Below, piece by piece: positions 39,671 to 49,654 of a stretch of 64,000 nt of DNA (position 1 is the stretch's first letter; each line of letters starts with the position of its first letter). The stretch spans positions 1 through 64,000 of the forward strand of contig NZ_BJWF01000008.1 in assembly GCF_007990225.1 (NCBI RefSeq). Reading direction: 5' to 3'. The notes under the pieces are model-generated. The model ran no database searches and was not told where the DNA came from. It saw only the letters and a program-made list of their open reading frames with translations. The DNA is from Enterococcus villorum. GTDB lineage: Bacteria; Bacillota; Bacilli; Lactobacillales; Enterococcaceae. The translations under genes were made by a program, and so were the position numbers.

Positions 39671-40258
39671 TTACTTTTTAGCTACCCAATGATTATATGT
39701 TTCAATTGATTTTGGATTAATCTGTTGTTCTTGTTCAATTAAATGTGCCAATGTACGTTTTGTCTCAAACGCTACAGCCTCGTCTAAGTCAAGTAAAGCA
39801 ATCTCTCTTGCATCTTGAACACCGGGAAACGAGCGATTTGGTTCAATGTAATCAGCTACGTAAATAATTTTATCTAATAAAGACATCTGAGCCGCTCCTG
39901 TCGTATGAACACGGATGGCTTGAAGGATTTCTTCATCAGTGATGCCAAGTTCTCTTTCTACAAATGAGGCACCTATCAATCCATGCCAGATTGCATTTCC
40001 ATACTGGAGTAACGCTGGATCGTATCCCTCTCGTTTGATGACTAAAATAAATTCCTCATCAGGACGTTCTTTGGCATAATCGTGAGTTAAAGCAGCGATA
40101 CTAGCTTTTTCTGTGGAACAGCCATATTTTGCTGCAAGAGCAATGGCTGTTTCCTCCACACCAAGAACATGTTGAAAACGCCGTTCACTCATTCTCATCT
40201 GAACTTTTTGCATTAAGGTTTCTCTTGAATAGGCCGTGTATTCTTCACTATAGTTCAT
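39671..40258 (-). CDS. yqeK: YqeK-type HD-domain hydrolase (Ap4A hydrolase)
   Basis: This 195-residue metal-dependent phosphohydrolase has an HD domain: RRFQHVLGVEETA supplies the first His, ALTHDYAKE the HD pair, and HTTGAAQMSLLDKIIYVADYIEP the later ligands. YqeK enzymes split diadenosine tetraphosphate symmetrically into ADP (family knowledge). The start at 40258 overlaps the nadD stop by 11 nt. The longer open frame upstream lies within nadD and is not used. Confidence 0.88.
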   Translation of the reverse strand: MNYSEEYTAYSRETLMQKVQMRMSERRFQHVLGVEETAIALAAKYGCSTEKASIAALTHDYAKERPDEEFILVIKREGYDPALLQYGNAIWHGLIGASFVERELGITDEEILQAIRVHTTGAAQMSLLDKIIYVADYIEPNRSFPGVQDAREIALLDLDEAVAFETKRTLAHLIEQEQQINPKSIETYNHWVAKK

Positions 40259-40895
40259 TTTGATATAGCCCTTCTTTCTGGATATATTCAATGACTTTAT
40301 CTGGAACGAGATAACGCACAGAACAGCCTTGTTGAATTTTCTGACGGATTTTCGTTGAACTGATATCAATGGTCGGAACGTCTACCCAAATAACCGGATA
40401 CGGCGTTTCTATTTGATAGCCTGTTCGACGAATACCAACAAAATGAACCATGGTTACTAATTCGTCAATTTTATACCATTTCGGCAGATATTCCACCATA
40501 TCCCCACCGATAATAAAATAATAATCAGTATCAGGATTATTTTGTATCAAGGCTTTCATCGTATCATAAGTATAGCTTTTGCCTTTTCGAGATAACTCGA
40601 TCGTTTCTATTTTTAAAAAAGGATTATCAGCTATCGCAAGTTCAAGCATGTTTAAGCGATGAGATGCAGCAATCGTCGGTTTTTCATCCACATGAGGCGG
40701 TTGATAAGAGGGCATCAAGTAGACCTCGTCTAATCCTAAGTTTTTACCCGCCTGTTCTGCCATAACTAAATGTGCCAAGTGGATAGGATTAAAGGTACCA
40801 CCTAAAATACCAACTTGCTTACGTTTCTCAAAAATTTGAGGCATTTCTTGTGGGAATACTTGAGATTCGACAAAAGCTTTTGCTTGCGATTTCAT
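40248..40895 (-). CDS. nadD: Nicotinate-nucleotide adenylyltransferase
   Basis: This 215-residue enzyme joins nicotinate mononucleotide and ATP to form deamido-NAD in NAD synthesis. It has the nucleotidyltransferase motif GILGGTFNPIHLAHL (near 30) and the C-terminal ISSTKIR loop. About 25 residues precede the core, slightly more than usual. The ATG at 40895 has AAGGAG 8 nt upstream; the GTG at 40904 is too close. It lies 12 nt after yhbY. Confidence 0.94.
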   Translation of the reverse strand: MKSQAKAFVESQVFPQEMPQIFEKRKQVGILGGTFNPIHLAHLVMAEQAGKNLGLDEVYLMPSYQPPHVDEKPTIAASHRLNMLELAIADNPFLKIETIELSRKGKSYTYDTMKALIQNNPDTDYYFIIGGDMVEYLPKWYKIDELVTMVHFVGIRRTGYQIETPYPVIWVDVPTIDISSTKIRQKIQQGCSVRYLVPDKVIEYIQKEGLYQNEL

Positions 40896-40907
40896 AATCG
40901 TCACTCC

Positions 40908-41219
40908 TTAAATAGCTTTGACTTCTTTTGAAAGACGTTGATATTTCTCCTTTGAAGAAGGCTTATAGAGTACAAGGACTCGTCCAATAATTTGAACGAC
41001 CTCACATGCCACGGTTTCTTCTAAAACTTCAGCAACCTCTTGAGGGATTTCGTCCGTATTTTGTAATAAAGAGACTTTGATCAATTCGCGTTTTTCCAAC
41101 GCTTCTTCAATTTGCACCATCATTGCTGAGTTGATGCCACCTTTACCAATTTGAAAAATTGGTTGTAAATGGTGTGCCTTACTCCGTAAAAATCTTTTTT
41201 GTTTTCCTCTTAAACTCAT
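40908..41219 (-). CDS. yhbY: YhbY-type CRM-domain RNA-binding protein
   Basis: This 103-residue protein is a single CRM domain. It opens LRGKQKRFLRSKAHHLQPIFQ, followed by IGKGGINSAM, the GxxG-like RNA-contacting loop. Family members associate with pre-50S particles. The ATG follows AAGGAA. The neighbours yqeH, rsfS and nadD match the conserved ribosome-assembly cluster. Confidence 0.92.
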   Translation of the reverse strand: MSLRGKQKRFLRSKAHHLQPIFQIGKGGINSAMMVQIEEALEKRELIKVSLLQNTDEIPQEVAEVLEETVACEVVQIIGRVLVLYKPSSKEKYQRLSKEVKAI

Positions 41220-41234
41220 ATTGTTCCTTCTTCC

Positions 41235-42344
41235 TTAAATCAATGCTTTTCTTTTCATTACATTCACACCTTTTGGCGCCCACCCAGCAACCACTGCTGG
41301 TTGTGTCACCGTGATCCAACCTAATCCAGCAAATACGATATCGGTTTTTTCTTTCACAGAAAATTCAAAACGAACAAGTTCTGGAAAATCAGTGACTTCA
41401 TCTGGACGAGGCGGCTGTAATAAGCCCCCAACATGTTTTTCATAAAAATTATCTGCTTTTTCCAACTTTGTGCGGTGAAGGTTAAGATCATTGGAAACAT
41501 AAGCAATAAAAGAACCACGTTGACCACTCACAAAGTCAAAGCGTGCTAATCCGCCTAAAAAAAGTGTTTGTCCTTCATTTAGTTGGTAAACTTTCGGTTT
41601 GATTTCTTTAGTTGGTGCAATCATGCGTAAATCTTTTTTTCCTAAGTAATGAGCCATTTGGTAACGATGAATAATCCCTGGTGTGTCAATCAAAAAATGG
41701 CCATCATCAAGAGGAATCTCAATTTTATCTAAGGTCGTACCTGGAAACTGGGAAGTTGTAATAACATCTTTTACTCCGGCCGTATTCTTAATAATTTGAT
41801 TAATCAATGTTGATTTTCCAACATTTGTGACACCGACAATATAAACGTCACGACCTTCGCGATACTCTTCGATTTTTTTAAGAAGAGTTTCCATTTCATT
41901 GGCTTTTTTTGCACTTGTTAATAACACTTCAACGGGTCTTAGTCCAGCTTCATGCGCACGTTCTTTCATCCATTGAATCATTTTTGGCTTTTTCAAAGAT
42001 TTAGGTAAAATATCTACTTTGTTTCCTACTAAAAGCACTGGATTATTTCCAACAAAACGGTGCAACCCAGGGATCAACGAACCGTTAAAGTCAAAAATGT
42101 CCACTACATTCACTATCAAGGCATCCTTTTGTCCTAATTCATTTAGCAAACGTAAAAAGTCATCGTCTGTCAAAGAAACATCTTGAATCTCATTATAGTG
42201 TCTCAACCGAAAACAACGTTGGCAATAAACTTCGCCTGTTTCTAATCCTTTTTCTAATGCTGCTTTTGGTGTATATCCTAATTCATTTGGATGTTCGGTT
42301 TGAATCACTGCTCCACAACCGATACACTGTAATTCTTCATTCAT
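41235..42344 (-). CDS. yqeH: Ribosome biogenesis GTPase YqeH (circularly permuted)
   Basis: This 369-residue GTPase is needed for 30S assembly. An N-terminal zinc finger (CIGC ... CQRC, residues 7-40) precedes a permuted G domain. The motif order is G4 (VGNKVDILP), G5 (LTSAKK), G1 (GVTNVGKSTLI, near 172) and G3 (IDTPG). The C-terminal part is the usual RNA-binding region. The ATG overlaps the yqeG stop by 4 nt, so the two are coupled. Confidence 0.95.
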   Translation of the reverse strand: MNEELQCIGCGAVIQTEHPNELGYTPKAALEKGLETGEVYCQRCFRLRHYNEIQDVSLTDDDFLRLLNELGQKDALIVNVVDIFDFNGSLIPGLHRFVGNNPVLLVGNKVDILPKSLKKPKMIQWMKERAHEAGLRPVEVLLTSAKKANEMETLLKKIEEYREGRDVYIVGVTNVGKSTLINQIIKNTAGVKDVITTSQFPGTTLDKIEIPLDDGHFLIDTPGIIHRYQMAHYLGKKDLRMIAPTKEIKPKVYQLNEGQTLFLGGLARFDFVSGQRGSFIAYVSNDLNLHRTKLEKADNFYEKHVGGLLQPPRPDEVTDFPELVRFEFSVKEKTDIVFAGLGWITVTQPAVVAGWAPKGVNVMKRKALI

Positions 42345-42868
42345 TTTATTCCACCTCGCCAGCCCATATCAGGATTATGTGCTAATAAATAGGCCATGAT
42401 TTTACGTTCCCAAAAACGATTGAATCGTGTTTTCCAACTATCTGTTTCAATGATTGGTTTTACTAAAATACTTCTAATACCCGCACGATTTGCTCCGCGG
42501 ATATCTGTCATGATCTGATCACCGATCATCACTACTTCATCATTTGAAAGATTTAACTGTTTCTTGGCACGATTGATCCCTATTGCTAATGGTTTCAACG
42601 CTCGAGCAACATACAGTAATTCAAATTTATCAATGGCTCGTGCTACTCGTTCAGAGCTATTGTTTGATACAACAACCACTGGGATACCTGCATTTCTCAT
42701 TTCTAAAATCCAATCTAGTAACTCTTCAGTCCCATCAGGATTGTTCCAAGCGATCAAGGTGTTGTCTAAGTCTGTTAGAACTGCTTTAATCCCTAATTTT
42801 TTTAATTGTGCAGGGGTAATTTTGTAGATGGCGTCTACCATCCATGTCGGTTTATAATTTGAAAACAT
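42341..42868 (-). CDS. yqeG: YqeG-family HAD (subclass IIIA) phosphatase
   Basis: This 175-residue HAD hydrolase has the nucleophile in TDLDNTLIAWN (near 32), motif II VVVSNN, and the acidic motif VMIGDQIMTDIRGANRAG. Bacterial members head the yqeG-yqeH operon. They resemble mitochondrial phosphatidylglycerophosphate phosphatase (GEP4/PTPMT-like), but the substrate here is not shown. It is first in the operon, behind GAGGAG. Confidence 0.88.
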   Translation of the reverse strand: MFSNYKPTWMVDAIYKITPAQLKKLGIKAVLTDLDNTLIAWNNPDGTEELLDWILEMRNAGIPVVVVSNNSSERVARAIDKFELLYVARALKPLAIGINRAKKQLNLSNDEVVMIGDQIMTDIRGANRAGIRSILVKPIIETDSWKTRFNRFWERKIMAYLLAHNPDMGWRGGIK

Positions 42869-42994
42869 TTTGTCTCCTCATCTGCAAAAAATGAAGGAGC
42901 ACGAAATGTACTCCTCAGCCCCATATTATACTGCATTCTATTAAAAAAAACTACCTCTACATCCGATTCCTTTTTTTGAATAAACAAATTTTAA

Positions 42995-43043
42995 CAAAAA
43001 AATGACGAGTGAACTTCTGTTGCTTTGCCAGAAGTTCACTCGT
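42995..43043 (-). terminator. Terminator of the amino acid ABC transporter operon
   Basis: A 15-bp perfect stem, ACGAGTGAACTTCTG (43005-43019) with CAGAAGTTCACTCGT (43029-43043), is followed on the minus strand by a U run. Confidence 0.9.
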
Positions 43044-43058
43044 TGAAACGATTATTTT

Positions 43059-43793
43059 TTATAAAATTTTCGATAAAAAATCGGCAGTACGTGGGTGTTT
43101 TGTTTGCTCAAAAATTTCAGTAGGCGTTCCTTCTTCCACAATAATGCCACCATCCATGAAAAGAAGTCGATTGCTCACTTCTTTTGCAAAACCCATTTCA
43201 TGCGTTACAATAACCATCGTCATTCCTTCTTTAGCTAATTGCAACATGATTTCTAACACTTCGCCCACCATTTCAGGATCCAAGGCGGAAGTAGGTTCAT
43301 CAAATAGCATGACATCGGGTTGCATCGCTAATGATCGAGCAATAGCAACACGTTGTTGTTGCCCACCAGATAGTGACTGCGGATAAGCATCTGCCTTATC
43401 TGATAATCCTACTTTTTTCAGTAAATCTCTAGCAACCATTTCTGCTTCTTTTTTAGATACTTTTTTTACTTTTACTGGTGATAACATAATATTTTCTAAT
43501 ACGGTCATATTAGGAAACAAATTAAATTGTTGAAAAACCATTCCTACTTTTTCTCTTGTTTTAAAGATATCATTTTGCTTATCTGTAATGACCGTACCTT
43601 CAAATTTGACTTCACCTGAAGTTGGAACTTCTAATAAGTTCATACATCTTAACAAAGTACTTTTTCCTGAACCCGATGGACCTAATAGCACGACGACTTC
43701 GCCAGAATAAATTTTTGTATTGATATCTTTCAAGACTTCATTTTCACCAAATTTTTTACTTAAATGTTTTATTTCAATCAATGCTTTATTCAT
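43059..43793 (-). CDS. Polar amino acid ABC transporter, ATP-binding protein
   Basis: This 244-residue GlnQ-type ATPase powers the importer encoded upstream. It shows Walker [10 protein letters not shown] (near 39), the signature [13 protein letters not shown], Walker [13 protein letters not shown], and the switch His in VTHEMGFA. It is the last gene of a three-gene operon, 12 nt after the permease. Confidence 0.94.
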   Translation of the reverse strand: MNKALIEIKHLSKKFGENEVLKDINTKIYSGEVVVLLGPSGSGKSTLLRCMNLLEVPTSGEVKFEGTVITDKQNDIFKTREKVGMVFQQFNLFPNMTVLENIMLSPVKVKKVSKKEAEMVARDLLKKVGLSDKADAYPQSLSGGQQQRVAIARSLAMQPDVMLFDEPTSALDPEMVGEVLEIMLQLAKEGMTMVIVTHEMGFAKEVSNRLLFMDGGIIVEEGTPTEIFEQTKHPRTADFLSKIL

Positions 43794-43805
43794 TTTATTC
43801 GCTCC

Positions 43806-44495
43806 CTATCCCTGATATCCTTTCCCTAGTTTTTTCTCCCATAGATTCAACAAACGTGAAGTAGCAAATGTCATCACAAAATAGATGGCTGCTGCTACAA
43901 AGTAGGGCTCTAATGGAATGTATGAGTTGGAAATCACGATTTGAGCTGCTCCCATTAATTCATTGATACCAATGGCAGTTAAAAGGGAAGAATCTTTGAT
44001 CAACGTAATAAACTCGTTTCCTAAAGGAGGTAAAATGTTTCTTAGTGCTTGTGGCAAAATCACATAGCGCATCGTTTGTGCTGGACGCAAACCTAAAGAA
44101 TAAGAGGCTTCTGTTTGTCCATAATTCACCGCTAAAATTCCTCCACGAATAATTTCAGCTACGTATGCCCCAGAATTCAAAGACAACACAACCATTCCTG
44201 GGAGCAAGCGTCCAAGATCAACAGTTAAAACACCTACTTCAACACTTTGTGAAGGAAAAAAACGTTGGAGTAATAAAAAACCAATCATAATTTGCAAAAG
44301 CATCGGTGTTCCTCGCAATACCTCAATGTAAATATTTGCGAAAACATTCATTGGTTTATTTTTAGCTAGTTTCAGCAAGGCCATCACTAAACCAATGCAA
44401 GTGCCGAAAATAATCGTACTAATTGAAATCATCATTGTAATTCCTGTACCGGATAAAAAGTAAGGAAAATATTTATCTAAAAAGGAAAAATCCAC
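43806..44495 (-). CDS. Polar amino acid ABC transporter, permease
   Basis: This 229-residue HisM/GlnP-type permease has about five helices. The coupling EAA loop lies near 135-160 (GQTEASYSLGLRPAQTMRYVILPQALRNILPPLG). It starts with GTG at 44495, 9 nt after AGAGGT. It lies 12 nt after the binding-protein gene and works as a homodimer or with itself, as no second permease is encoded. Confidence 0.93.
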   Translation of the reverse strand: MDFSFLDKYFPYFLSGTGITMMISISTIIFGTCIGLVMALLKLAKNKPMNVFANIYIEVLRGTPMLLQIMIGFLLLQRFFPSQSVEVGVLTVDLGRLLPGMVVLSLNSGAYVAEIIRGGILAVNYGQTEASYSLGLRPAQTMRYVILPQALRNILPPLGNEFITLIKDSSLLTAIGINELMGAAQIVISNSYIPLEPYFVAAAIYFVMTFATSRLLNLWEKKLGKGYQG

Positions 44496-44507
44496 GCTTC
44501 TTTACCT

Positions 44508-45332
44508 CTATTCTGTCGCTGCTTTTTCAGCTAATTCATTGTTTTTTTGAATAAATTCTTCAATTTTCCCTTCATCAGTCAACTTTTTGATGATGCGGTT
44601 CAATTCTTTTTGTAACTTGCTTTCTCCTTTAGGCAAGGCAATAGCGAAAGCTTCATCTGCTGATGGTTCAAGAGCAATATCCGCAATCATCAGCTCTGGA
44701 TTTTGAGCAACATATGACTCGGCAATTGTTTTTTCAACAACCATTGCATCCAGCGAACCTTGCTTGACTTCAACGATCATATTTAGCAGTTTATCAATCG
44801 TAACAATTTTTGCCTCTTTGATTTGTTCTTTGACAATATCTTCTTGAATAGATCCTTTTTGAGCACCTACGTTTTTGTTTTTTAGCGAACTGGTACTAGT
44901 ATAAGTGTCCTTATTCTTTTTATTGATAATCACTACTTGCGGGGGATTATAATAATTATCTGTAAAATCGAATTGTTTTTTTCTTTCATCTGTTGCTGAA
45001 ATAGCTGAAATAGCTATATCAGCTTTTCCTTCTTTTAAAGAAGCTAAAACTGTATTGAAACTCATATCAGAAACTTCTACTTTGACACCTAATTCTTTTG
45101 CAATCGCCGTGACTAAATCAATATCTGAACCTACGATTTTATCTTTCCCGTCAATCATCGTATGAAACTCAAACGGTGCATAATCAGCTGATGTGGCTAC
45201 TTTTAACACACCACTTTCTTTAATGGCTGCTAATTTATCCGTTGTTTTGTCCGTTGCATTCCCACTACTTCCACATGCGCTTAAAGTGACTAAAGCCATA
45301 AGTGTAGCAATGACTCCTAAAAATTTTTTCAT
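44508..45332 (-). CDS. Polar amino acid ABC transporter, lipoprotein binding protein
   Basis: This 274-residue solute-binding lipoprotein has a lipid-anchoring signal ending LSAC (Cys near residue 20) and a family 3 binding fold with VATSADYAPFEF near 50. Cystine, glutamine, arginine and lysine binders look alike at this level, so the ligand is open. The start at 45332 has AGGAGG upstream. It is first in the operon. Confidence 0.9.
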   Translation of the reverse strand: MKKFLGVIATLMALVTLSACGSSGNATDKTTDKLAAIKESGVLKVATSADYAPFEFHTMIDGKDKIVGSDIDLVTAIAKELGVKVEVSDMSFNTVLASLKEGKADIAISAISATDERKKQFDFTDNYYNPPQVVIINKKNKDTYTSTSSLKNKNVGAQKGSIQEDIVKEQIKEAKIVTIDKLLNMIVEVKQGSLDAMVVEKTIAESYVAQNPELMIADIALEPSADEAFAIALPKGESKLQKELNRIIKKLTDEGKIEEFIQKNNELAEKAATE

Positions 45333-45504
45333 TCTGTTTCCTCCTGCTATGAAACTTTTTTGATAAGTGAGGTTATTATAGCATGAAATTTTCAAAAAAA
45401 AAGCATTTTTTGTATATTTATTTAAAAAAATGTATTTTAAATACAGTAAAATGTATATATTGCCTATTTAAGAATAATTATTTTAGAGTTATTATTAATA
45501 AAAT
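45333..45504. other. Upstream region of the amino acid transporter operon
   Basis: A/T-rich, with no T-box or other recognised leader. It presumably holds the operon promoter. Together with the terminator and repeat to its right it fills the 345-bp gap to accA. Confidence 0.5.
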
Positions 45505-45547
45505 GAAAAAAGACAAGGCAAAAGTAACAATCACTTTTGCCTTGTCT
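45505..45547 (-). terminator. Terminator of the acc-fab operon
   Basis: A 15-bp perfect stem, AGACAAGGCAAAAGT (45511-45525) with ACTTTTGCCTTGTCT (45533-45547), is followed on the minus strand by a U tract (45506-45510 and onward). It lies 130 nt past accA. Confidence 0.9.
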
Positions 45548-45596
45548 ATAAAATTCGTGTAAATGATATTTCAAGTATCAGTTCCTTGAAATAAAC

Positions 45597-45690
45597 CTAA
45601 AAATGCTAAAATATGAAAAGCTATTTTTCTCTGTCCGTTCTTATTGCTTGATGCAGACCAGCCTTTTCACGACCTCTATTAAAATTTACG
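45597..45690 (-). repeat. Degenerate copy of the 3'-end hairpin repeat after accA
   Basis: Minus-strand text runs AATAGAGGTC, then CTGCATCAAGCAATAAG, then the part-B hairpin AAAATAGCTTTTCATATTTT. This parallels the PBP-end repeat (16853-17134). The AATAGAGGTC end overlaps the accA stop codon, as in the PBP gene. Confidence 0.7.
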
Positions 45691-46464
45691 GAATCTTTGG
45701 TAGCGTCGTTCGATCAAGTCTTTGGTTGAATATTGACATAATTCCGTCAGTTTTTCAATTAAAGCTTTTTGCATCATGCGACTCACTTTTTCTTTGCTTA
45801 ATGGTTGACCATTAAAAGTTTCAGGAATGACACGGTCAATCACGTCTAATTCTAAAAGTTCAGCCGCTGCTACTTTCATCAGCTCAGCTGCCTCAGCTGC
45901 GCGACTGCCATCTTTCCAGAGGATCGATGCAAAACCTTCTGGAGATAAGACAGCATAAATTGTCTGCTCTAACATCCATACTTCATCTGCTAAACCAAGA
46001 GCTAATGCACCACCACTACCACCTTCGCCAATAATAATTGCTAGAATTGGAACTTTCAGATCAGACATTTCTAAAAGATTGCGCGCAATTGCTTCGCCTT
46101 CTCCACGTTCTTCTGCTCCAATCCCACAGTAAGCGCCTGCCGTGTTAATCAATGTGATAATTGGCCGATTGAATTTTTCTGCCTGTTTCATCAATCTTAA
46201 GGCTTTACGATAGCCTTCAGGATGAGGAGAACCAAAATTTCTACGAATATTTTCTTGTAGATCTCGTCCTTTTTGTATGCCAATTATAGTTACTGGCTTG
46301 CCATCTAATTTAGCGATACCGCCTACGACTGCTTCATCATCGCCAAATAACCGATCGCCATGAAATTCTTGAAATCCTTCAAAGATATCTTCAAAAAAGT
46401 CCAGACTCGTCCAACGATCTTTATCACGAGCTAGTTGGACGATCTCATGCGCTGCTTTATCCAT
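45679..46464 (-). CDS. accA: Acetyl-CoA carboxylase carboxyltransferase subunit alpha
   Basis: With AccD, this 261-residue subunit moves the carboxyl group from biotin to acetyl-CoA to give malonyl-CoA. [19 protein letters not shown] and [17 protein letters not shown] form the oxyanion-hole regions. It is shorter at the N-terminus than proteobacterial AccA, as in streptococci. It is the last gene of the cluster, overlapping accD by 8 nt. Confidence 0.95.
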   Translation of the reverse strand: MDKAAHEIVQLARDKDRWTSLDFFEDIFEGFQEFHGDRLFGDDEAVVGGIAKLDGKPVTIIGIQKGRDLQENIRRNFGSPHPEGYRKALRLMKQAEKFNRPIITLINTAGAYCGIGAEERGEGEAIARNLLEMSDLKVPILAIIIGEGGSGGALALGLADEVWMLEQTIYAVLSPEGFASILWKDGSRAAEAAELMKVAAAELLELDVIDRVIPETFNGQPLSKEKVSRMMQKALIEKLTELCQYSTKDLIERRYQRFRKF

Positions 46465-47326
46465 GATTGATCCAACCTTTCTGCGTGTGCATTTCTAGTA
46501 AATGATGAATGGTTTCTTTTAGCTCTTTTCTAGGAACGATTTTATCGACAAATCCATGTGCCAGTAAAAACTCAGCTTTTTGAAAATCTTCTGGCAACTC
46601 TTGCTTAATGGTTTGTTCGATAACTCTTCTACCAGCAAAACCAATCAAACTTTGCGGTTCAGCAAGAATAACATCGCCTTCCATCGCAAAACTAGCAGTA
46701 ACGCCACCTGTCGTTGGATCCGTTAAAATGGTTAAATAAAATAAGCCAGCATTACTGTGACGTTTAACCGCTGCAGATATCTTAGCCATTTGCATCAAAG
46801 AAAAAATTCCTTCTTGCATTCTAGCTCCTCCTGAGGCGGTAAATAAAACAACTGGTAACCCTGCTTGTTCCGCTCGCTCAAAAAGTCGTGTAATCTTTTC
46901 ACCGACAACCGTTCCCATGCTTCCCATAATAAAATTAGAGTCCATAACTCCTACCGCAAACGACAGTCCAGCAATTGTCGCTTTCCCAGTCAATACGGCT
47001 TCATGTAAACCAGTTTTTTCTTGCATGATTTGAATTTTCTTCTCATAATCAGGAAAGTTTAACGGGTCTTTTGTCGTTAGATCTGTATCCCATTCTTCTA
47101 AACTTTTTTCGTCAATGATCAATGCTAAGCGTTGCCACGCACCAATACGAAAATTATAACCGCAATGAGGGCAAACTTTTTCATCGCCAATATCTTTGGT
47201 GTAAATGATATGTTTACAGTTTGGGCATTTTGCCCACATGTTATCTGGAATAGACGGCGCATTCGTTGGATGTTCTTCTCTGTTTGGATTGATTCGAATG
47301 TATTTTTTCTTTTTGAATAAAGCCAT
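46457..47326 (-). CDS. accD: Acetyl-CoA carboxylase carboxyltransferase subunit beta
   Basis: This 289-residue subunit has an N-terminal zinc ribbon ([10 protein letters not shown] ... CPHCGYNF, residues 34-57), then the crotonase-fold core with [12 protein letters not shown] and [13 protein letters not shown]. It starts directly after the accC stop. Confidence 0.95.
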   Translation of the reverse strand: MALFKKKKYIRINPNREEHPTNAPSIPDNMWAKCPNCKHIIYTKDIGDEKVCPHCGYNFRIGAWQRLALIIDEKSLEEWDTDLTTKDPLNFPDYEKKIQIMQEKTGLHEAVLTGKATIAGLSFAVGVMDSNFIMGSMGTVVGEKITRLFERAEQAGLPVVLFTASGGARMQEGIFSLMQMAKISAAVKRHSNAGLFYLTILTDPTTGGVTASFAMEGDVILAEPQSLIGFAGRRVIEQTIKQELPEDFQKAEFLLAHGFVDKIVPRKELKETIHHLLEMHTQKGWINHG

Positions 47327-48706
47327 CTACTCTTCTCCTATCTCCGCTTCTGGTGTCCAGTGTGGTAAAAATTCTTCTTGTAAAAATGCAGTGCTATAAT
47401 CTCCAGCAATAACTGCTGGATGACTAATCAAATCCATCTGAAATTCAGCATTTGTGATGACCCCATCGGTCACAATCTCACTTAACGCTCGCTGCATTTT
47501 CATTAACGCTTCAAAACGCGTATCTGCGTGAACGATCACCTTGGCGATCATTGAGTCGTAATAAGGTGGAATGGTATAGCCAGAATAAACCGCACTGTCT
47601 ACTCGAAGACCCATCCCTCCGGCTGGTAATAGCAAGTTTTTAATTGTTCCTGGGGATGGTGCAAAATGAAAAGCTGGATTTTCAGCATTGATTCGACATT
47701 CAATGGCATGTCCAGAAAACACTACATCCTCTTGCTTGATTTCTAATGGCAACCCCGCAGCAATTTCAATTTGTTTTTTGACTAAATCAATGTTGGTAAC
47801 CATTTCTGTGACAGGATGTTCGACTTGAATCCGAGTATTCATTTCCATAAAATAAAATTCGCCTGCTTCATCCATCAAAAATTCAATGGTTCCAGCATTT
47901 TCATAATGAACTGCTTTGGCCGCTCGAACAGCTGCGGCTCCTAATTGTTCTCTTTTACCTTTTGAAATAACAACTGAAGGCGACTCTTCTAACACTTTTT
48001 GATTGTTTCGTTGAAGCGAGCAATCACGTTCCCCAAGATGAAGAACATGCCCGTAATGATCACCTAAAATTTGTACTTCAATATGTCTAGCTGGATAAAT
48101 GATTTTTTCTAAATACATTTCATCATTTCCAAAAGCTGCGGCAGCTTCTTGTTGTGCAGAAGAAAAATGCTGTGGCAGTTCTTCTTTTGACAAGACTTTA
48201 CGAATACCTTTTCCACCACCACCTGCGGCAGCTTTAAGCATGACCGGATAACCAATCTTATCCGCTACTTCTAGGGCTTCTGTAACTGTTGACAATACCC
48301 CGTCACTTCCTGGGATAACAGGAACATTAGCTTCTTGCATCAAGCGACGGGCATTGATTTTATTTCCCATCGCATCAATTGTTCGACTTTTCGGACCAAT
48401 AAACGCGATATTGCATTCTTCACACATCGAAGCAAAGCGGCTATTTTCTGACAAAAAGCCAAACCCAGGATGGATCGCTTCTGCTTGAGTCACGATGGCA
48501 GCACTCAAGACTTCTTGCACATTCAAATAAGAGTCTGTTGCTTTAGCAGGTCCAATGCAGATGGCTTCATCCGCTAATTGAGTGTGCAATGCATCTGCAT
48601 CTGCTTGTGAGTATACAGCTACCGTCTGGATCCCAAGCTCACGGCAAGCGCGAATAATTCGTACGGCGATTTCACCACGATTAGCTATCAAAACTTTTGA
48701 AAACAT
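47327..48706 (-). CDS. accC: Acetyl-CoA carboxylase, biotin carboxylase subunit
   Basis: This 459-residue ATP-grasp enzyme carboxylates the biotin on AccB. It has the glycine-rich loop KAAAGGGGKGIRKV (near 160), EKIIYPARHIEVQILGD, and EMNTRIQVEHPVTEM with catalytic residues near 290. The length is typical. It lies 7 nt after fabZ. Confidence 0.97.
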   Translation of the reverse strand: MFSKVLIANRGEIAVRIIRACRELGIQTVAVYSQADADALHTQLADEAICIGPAKATDSYLNVQEVLSAAIVTQAEAIHPGFGFLSENSRFASMCEECNIAFIGPKSRTIDAMGNKINARRLMQEANVPVIPGSDGVLSTVTEALEVADKIGYPVMLKAAAGGGGKGIRKVLSKEELPQHFSSAQQEAAAAFGNDEMYLEKIIYPARHIEVQILGDHYGHVLHLGERDCSLQRNNQKVLEESPSVVISKGKREQLGAAAVRAAKAVHYENAGTIEFLMDEAGEFYFMEMNTRIQVEHPVTEMVTNIDLVKKQIEIAAGLPLEIKQEDVVFSGHAIECRINAENPAFHFAPSPGTIKNLLLPAGGMGLRVDSAVYSGYTIPPYYDSMIAKVIVHADTRFEALMKMQRALSEIVTDGVITNAEFQMDLISHPAVIAGDYSTAFLQEEFLPHWTPEAEIGEE

Positions 48707-48713
48707 AACTCAC

Positions 48714-49133
48714 CTATCCAATCATAAAAGTTAATTCAGCTTCAGCAACTTTTTTGCCGTCCACTTTTGCAATTCCTTTTCCAATGCCAGCAGAAGATTT
48801 GATTTTAGTAATTTCTACTTCAAGATACAAAGTATCTCCTGGTGTTACTTTTTGGCGAAATTTTGCTTTATCTAAACCACCAAAGTAAGCTGTTTTACCT
48901 TTGAATTGTTCTAAAGAAAGTAAAGCTACTGCACCTGCTTGAGCCATTGCCTCGACAATCAAAACACCTGGCATAACAGGTTCTTCTGGAAAGTGACCTT
49001 GAAAAAATGGCTCATTGATTGTTACATTTTTTTTAGCAATAATTCGTTCGCCTTCGACCATTTCTTCTACTCGATCAATCAGCAATAGCGGATAACGGTG
49101 TGGAATAATGGCTTTGATTTCTTGTATGTTCAT
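48714..49133 (-). CDS. fabZ: 3-hydroxyacyl-ACP dehydratase FabZ
   Basis: This 139-residue hot-dog enzyme removes water from 3-hydroxyacyl-ACP. It has [14 protein letters not shown] near the start and the catalytic [19 protein letters not shown] (His near 47, Glu near 61). Enterococci may have a second, isomerising homologue (FabN) elsewhere; this copy sits in the acc block. Confidence 0.95.
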   Translation of the reverse strand: MNIQEIKAIIPHRYPLLLIDRVEEMVEGERIIAKKNVTINEPFFQGHFPEEPVMPGVLIVEAMAQAGAVALLSLEQFKGKTAYFGGLDKAKFRQKVTPGDTLYLEVEITKIKSSAGIGKGIAKVDGKKVAEAELTFMIG

Positions 49134-49154
49134 ACGTTCCCTCTTCCCTTTTAC

Positions 49155-49652
49155 TTAACTTGGTTGAATCCTAAACAACGGTTGTCCATATTCAACAACA
49201 GCTTCATTTTCAACACGAATGTCAACGATCTTACCATCAACTTCACTGGTAATTTCATTCATTAACTTCATCGCTTCAATAATACAAATGACTTCACCTT
49301 TTGCTACATTGTCACCGACTGATTTAAATTGTGGTTTATCTGGAGCTGGTTGTAAATAGACGATCCCTACAATCGGTGACGTTACTTCCAAACCATCAAA
49401 AGTTTTTTGTGTGTCCTTTGCTACTTCAGGTTTTGTTTCATCCATTGTCGTTTGTTGTGGCTGTCTTTTGGGAACCATTTCAGTTTCTTGATAACTTTCT
49501 GTAATAACTGGTGTAGGACTTACTGTACTCATTCCACGACTAGCTTCATTTTTATTCATATATAATTCAAAGTGACCTTCTCTTAAATCAAACTCAGTTA
49601 AAGAAGATTGGTCAAATTGACTGACTAATTCCTTGATTTCATTGATATTCAA
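49155..49652 (-). CDS. accB: Acetyl-CoA carboxylase biotin carboxyl carrier protein
   Basis: This 165-residue biotin carrier has an N-terminal helical domain (about 1-75), a flexible Pro/Thr/Gln-rich linker, and a C-terminal biotinyl domain with EAMKLMNEI, whose lysine carries biotin. It starts at TTG 49652, 7 nt after GGGAGG. It lies 2 nt after fabF. Confidence 0.94.
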   Translation of the reverse strand: MNINEIKELVSQFDQSSLTEFDLREGHFELYMNKNEASRGMSTVSPTPVITESYQETEMVPKRQPQQTTMDETKPEVAKDTQKTFDGLEVTSPIVGIVYLQPAPDKPQFKSVGDNVAKGEVICIIEAMKLMNEITSEVDGKIVDIRVENEAVVEYGQPLFRIQPS

Positions 49653-49654
49653 GT

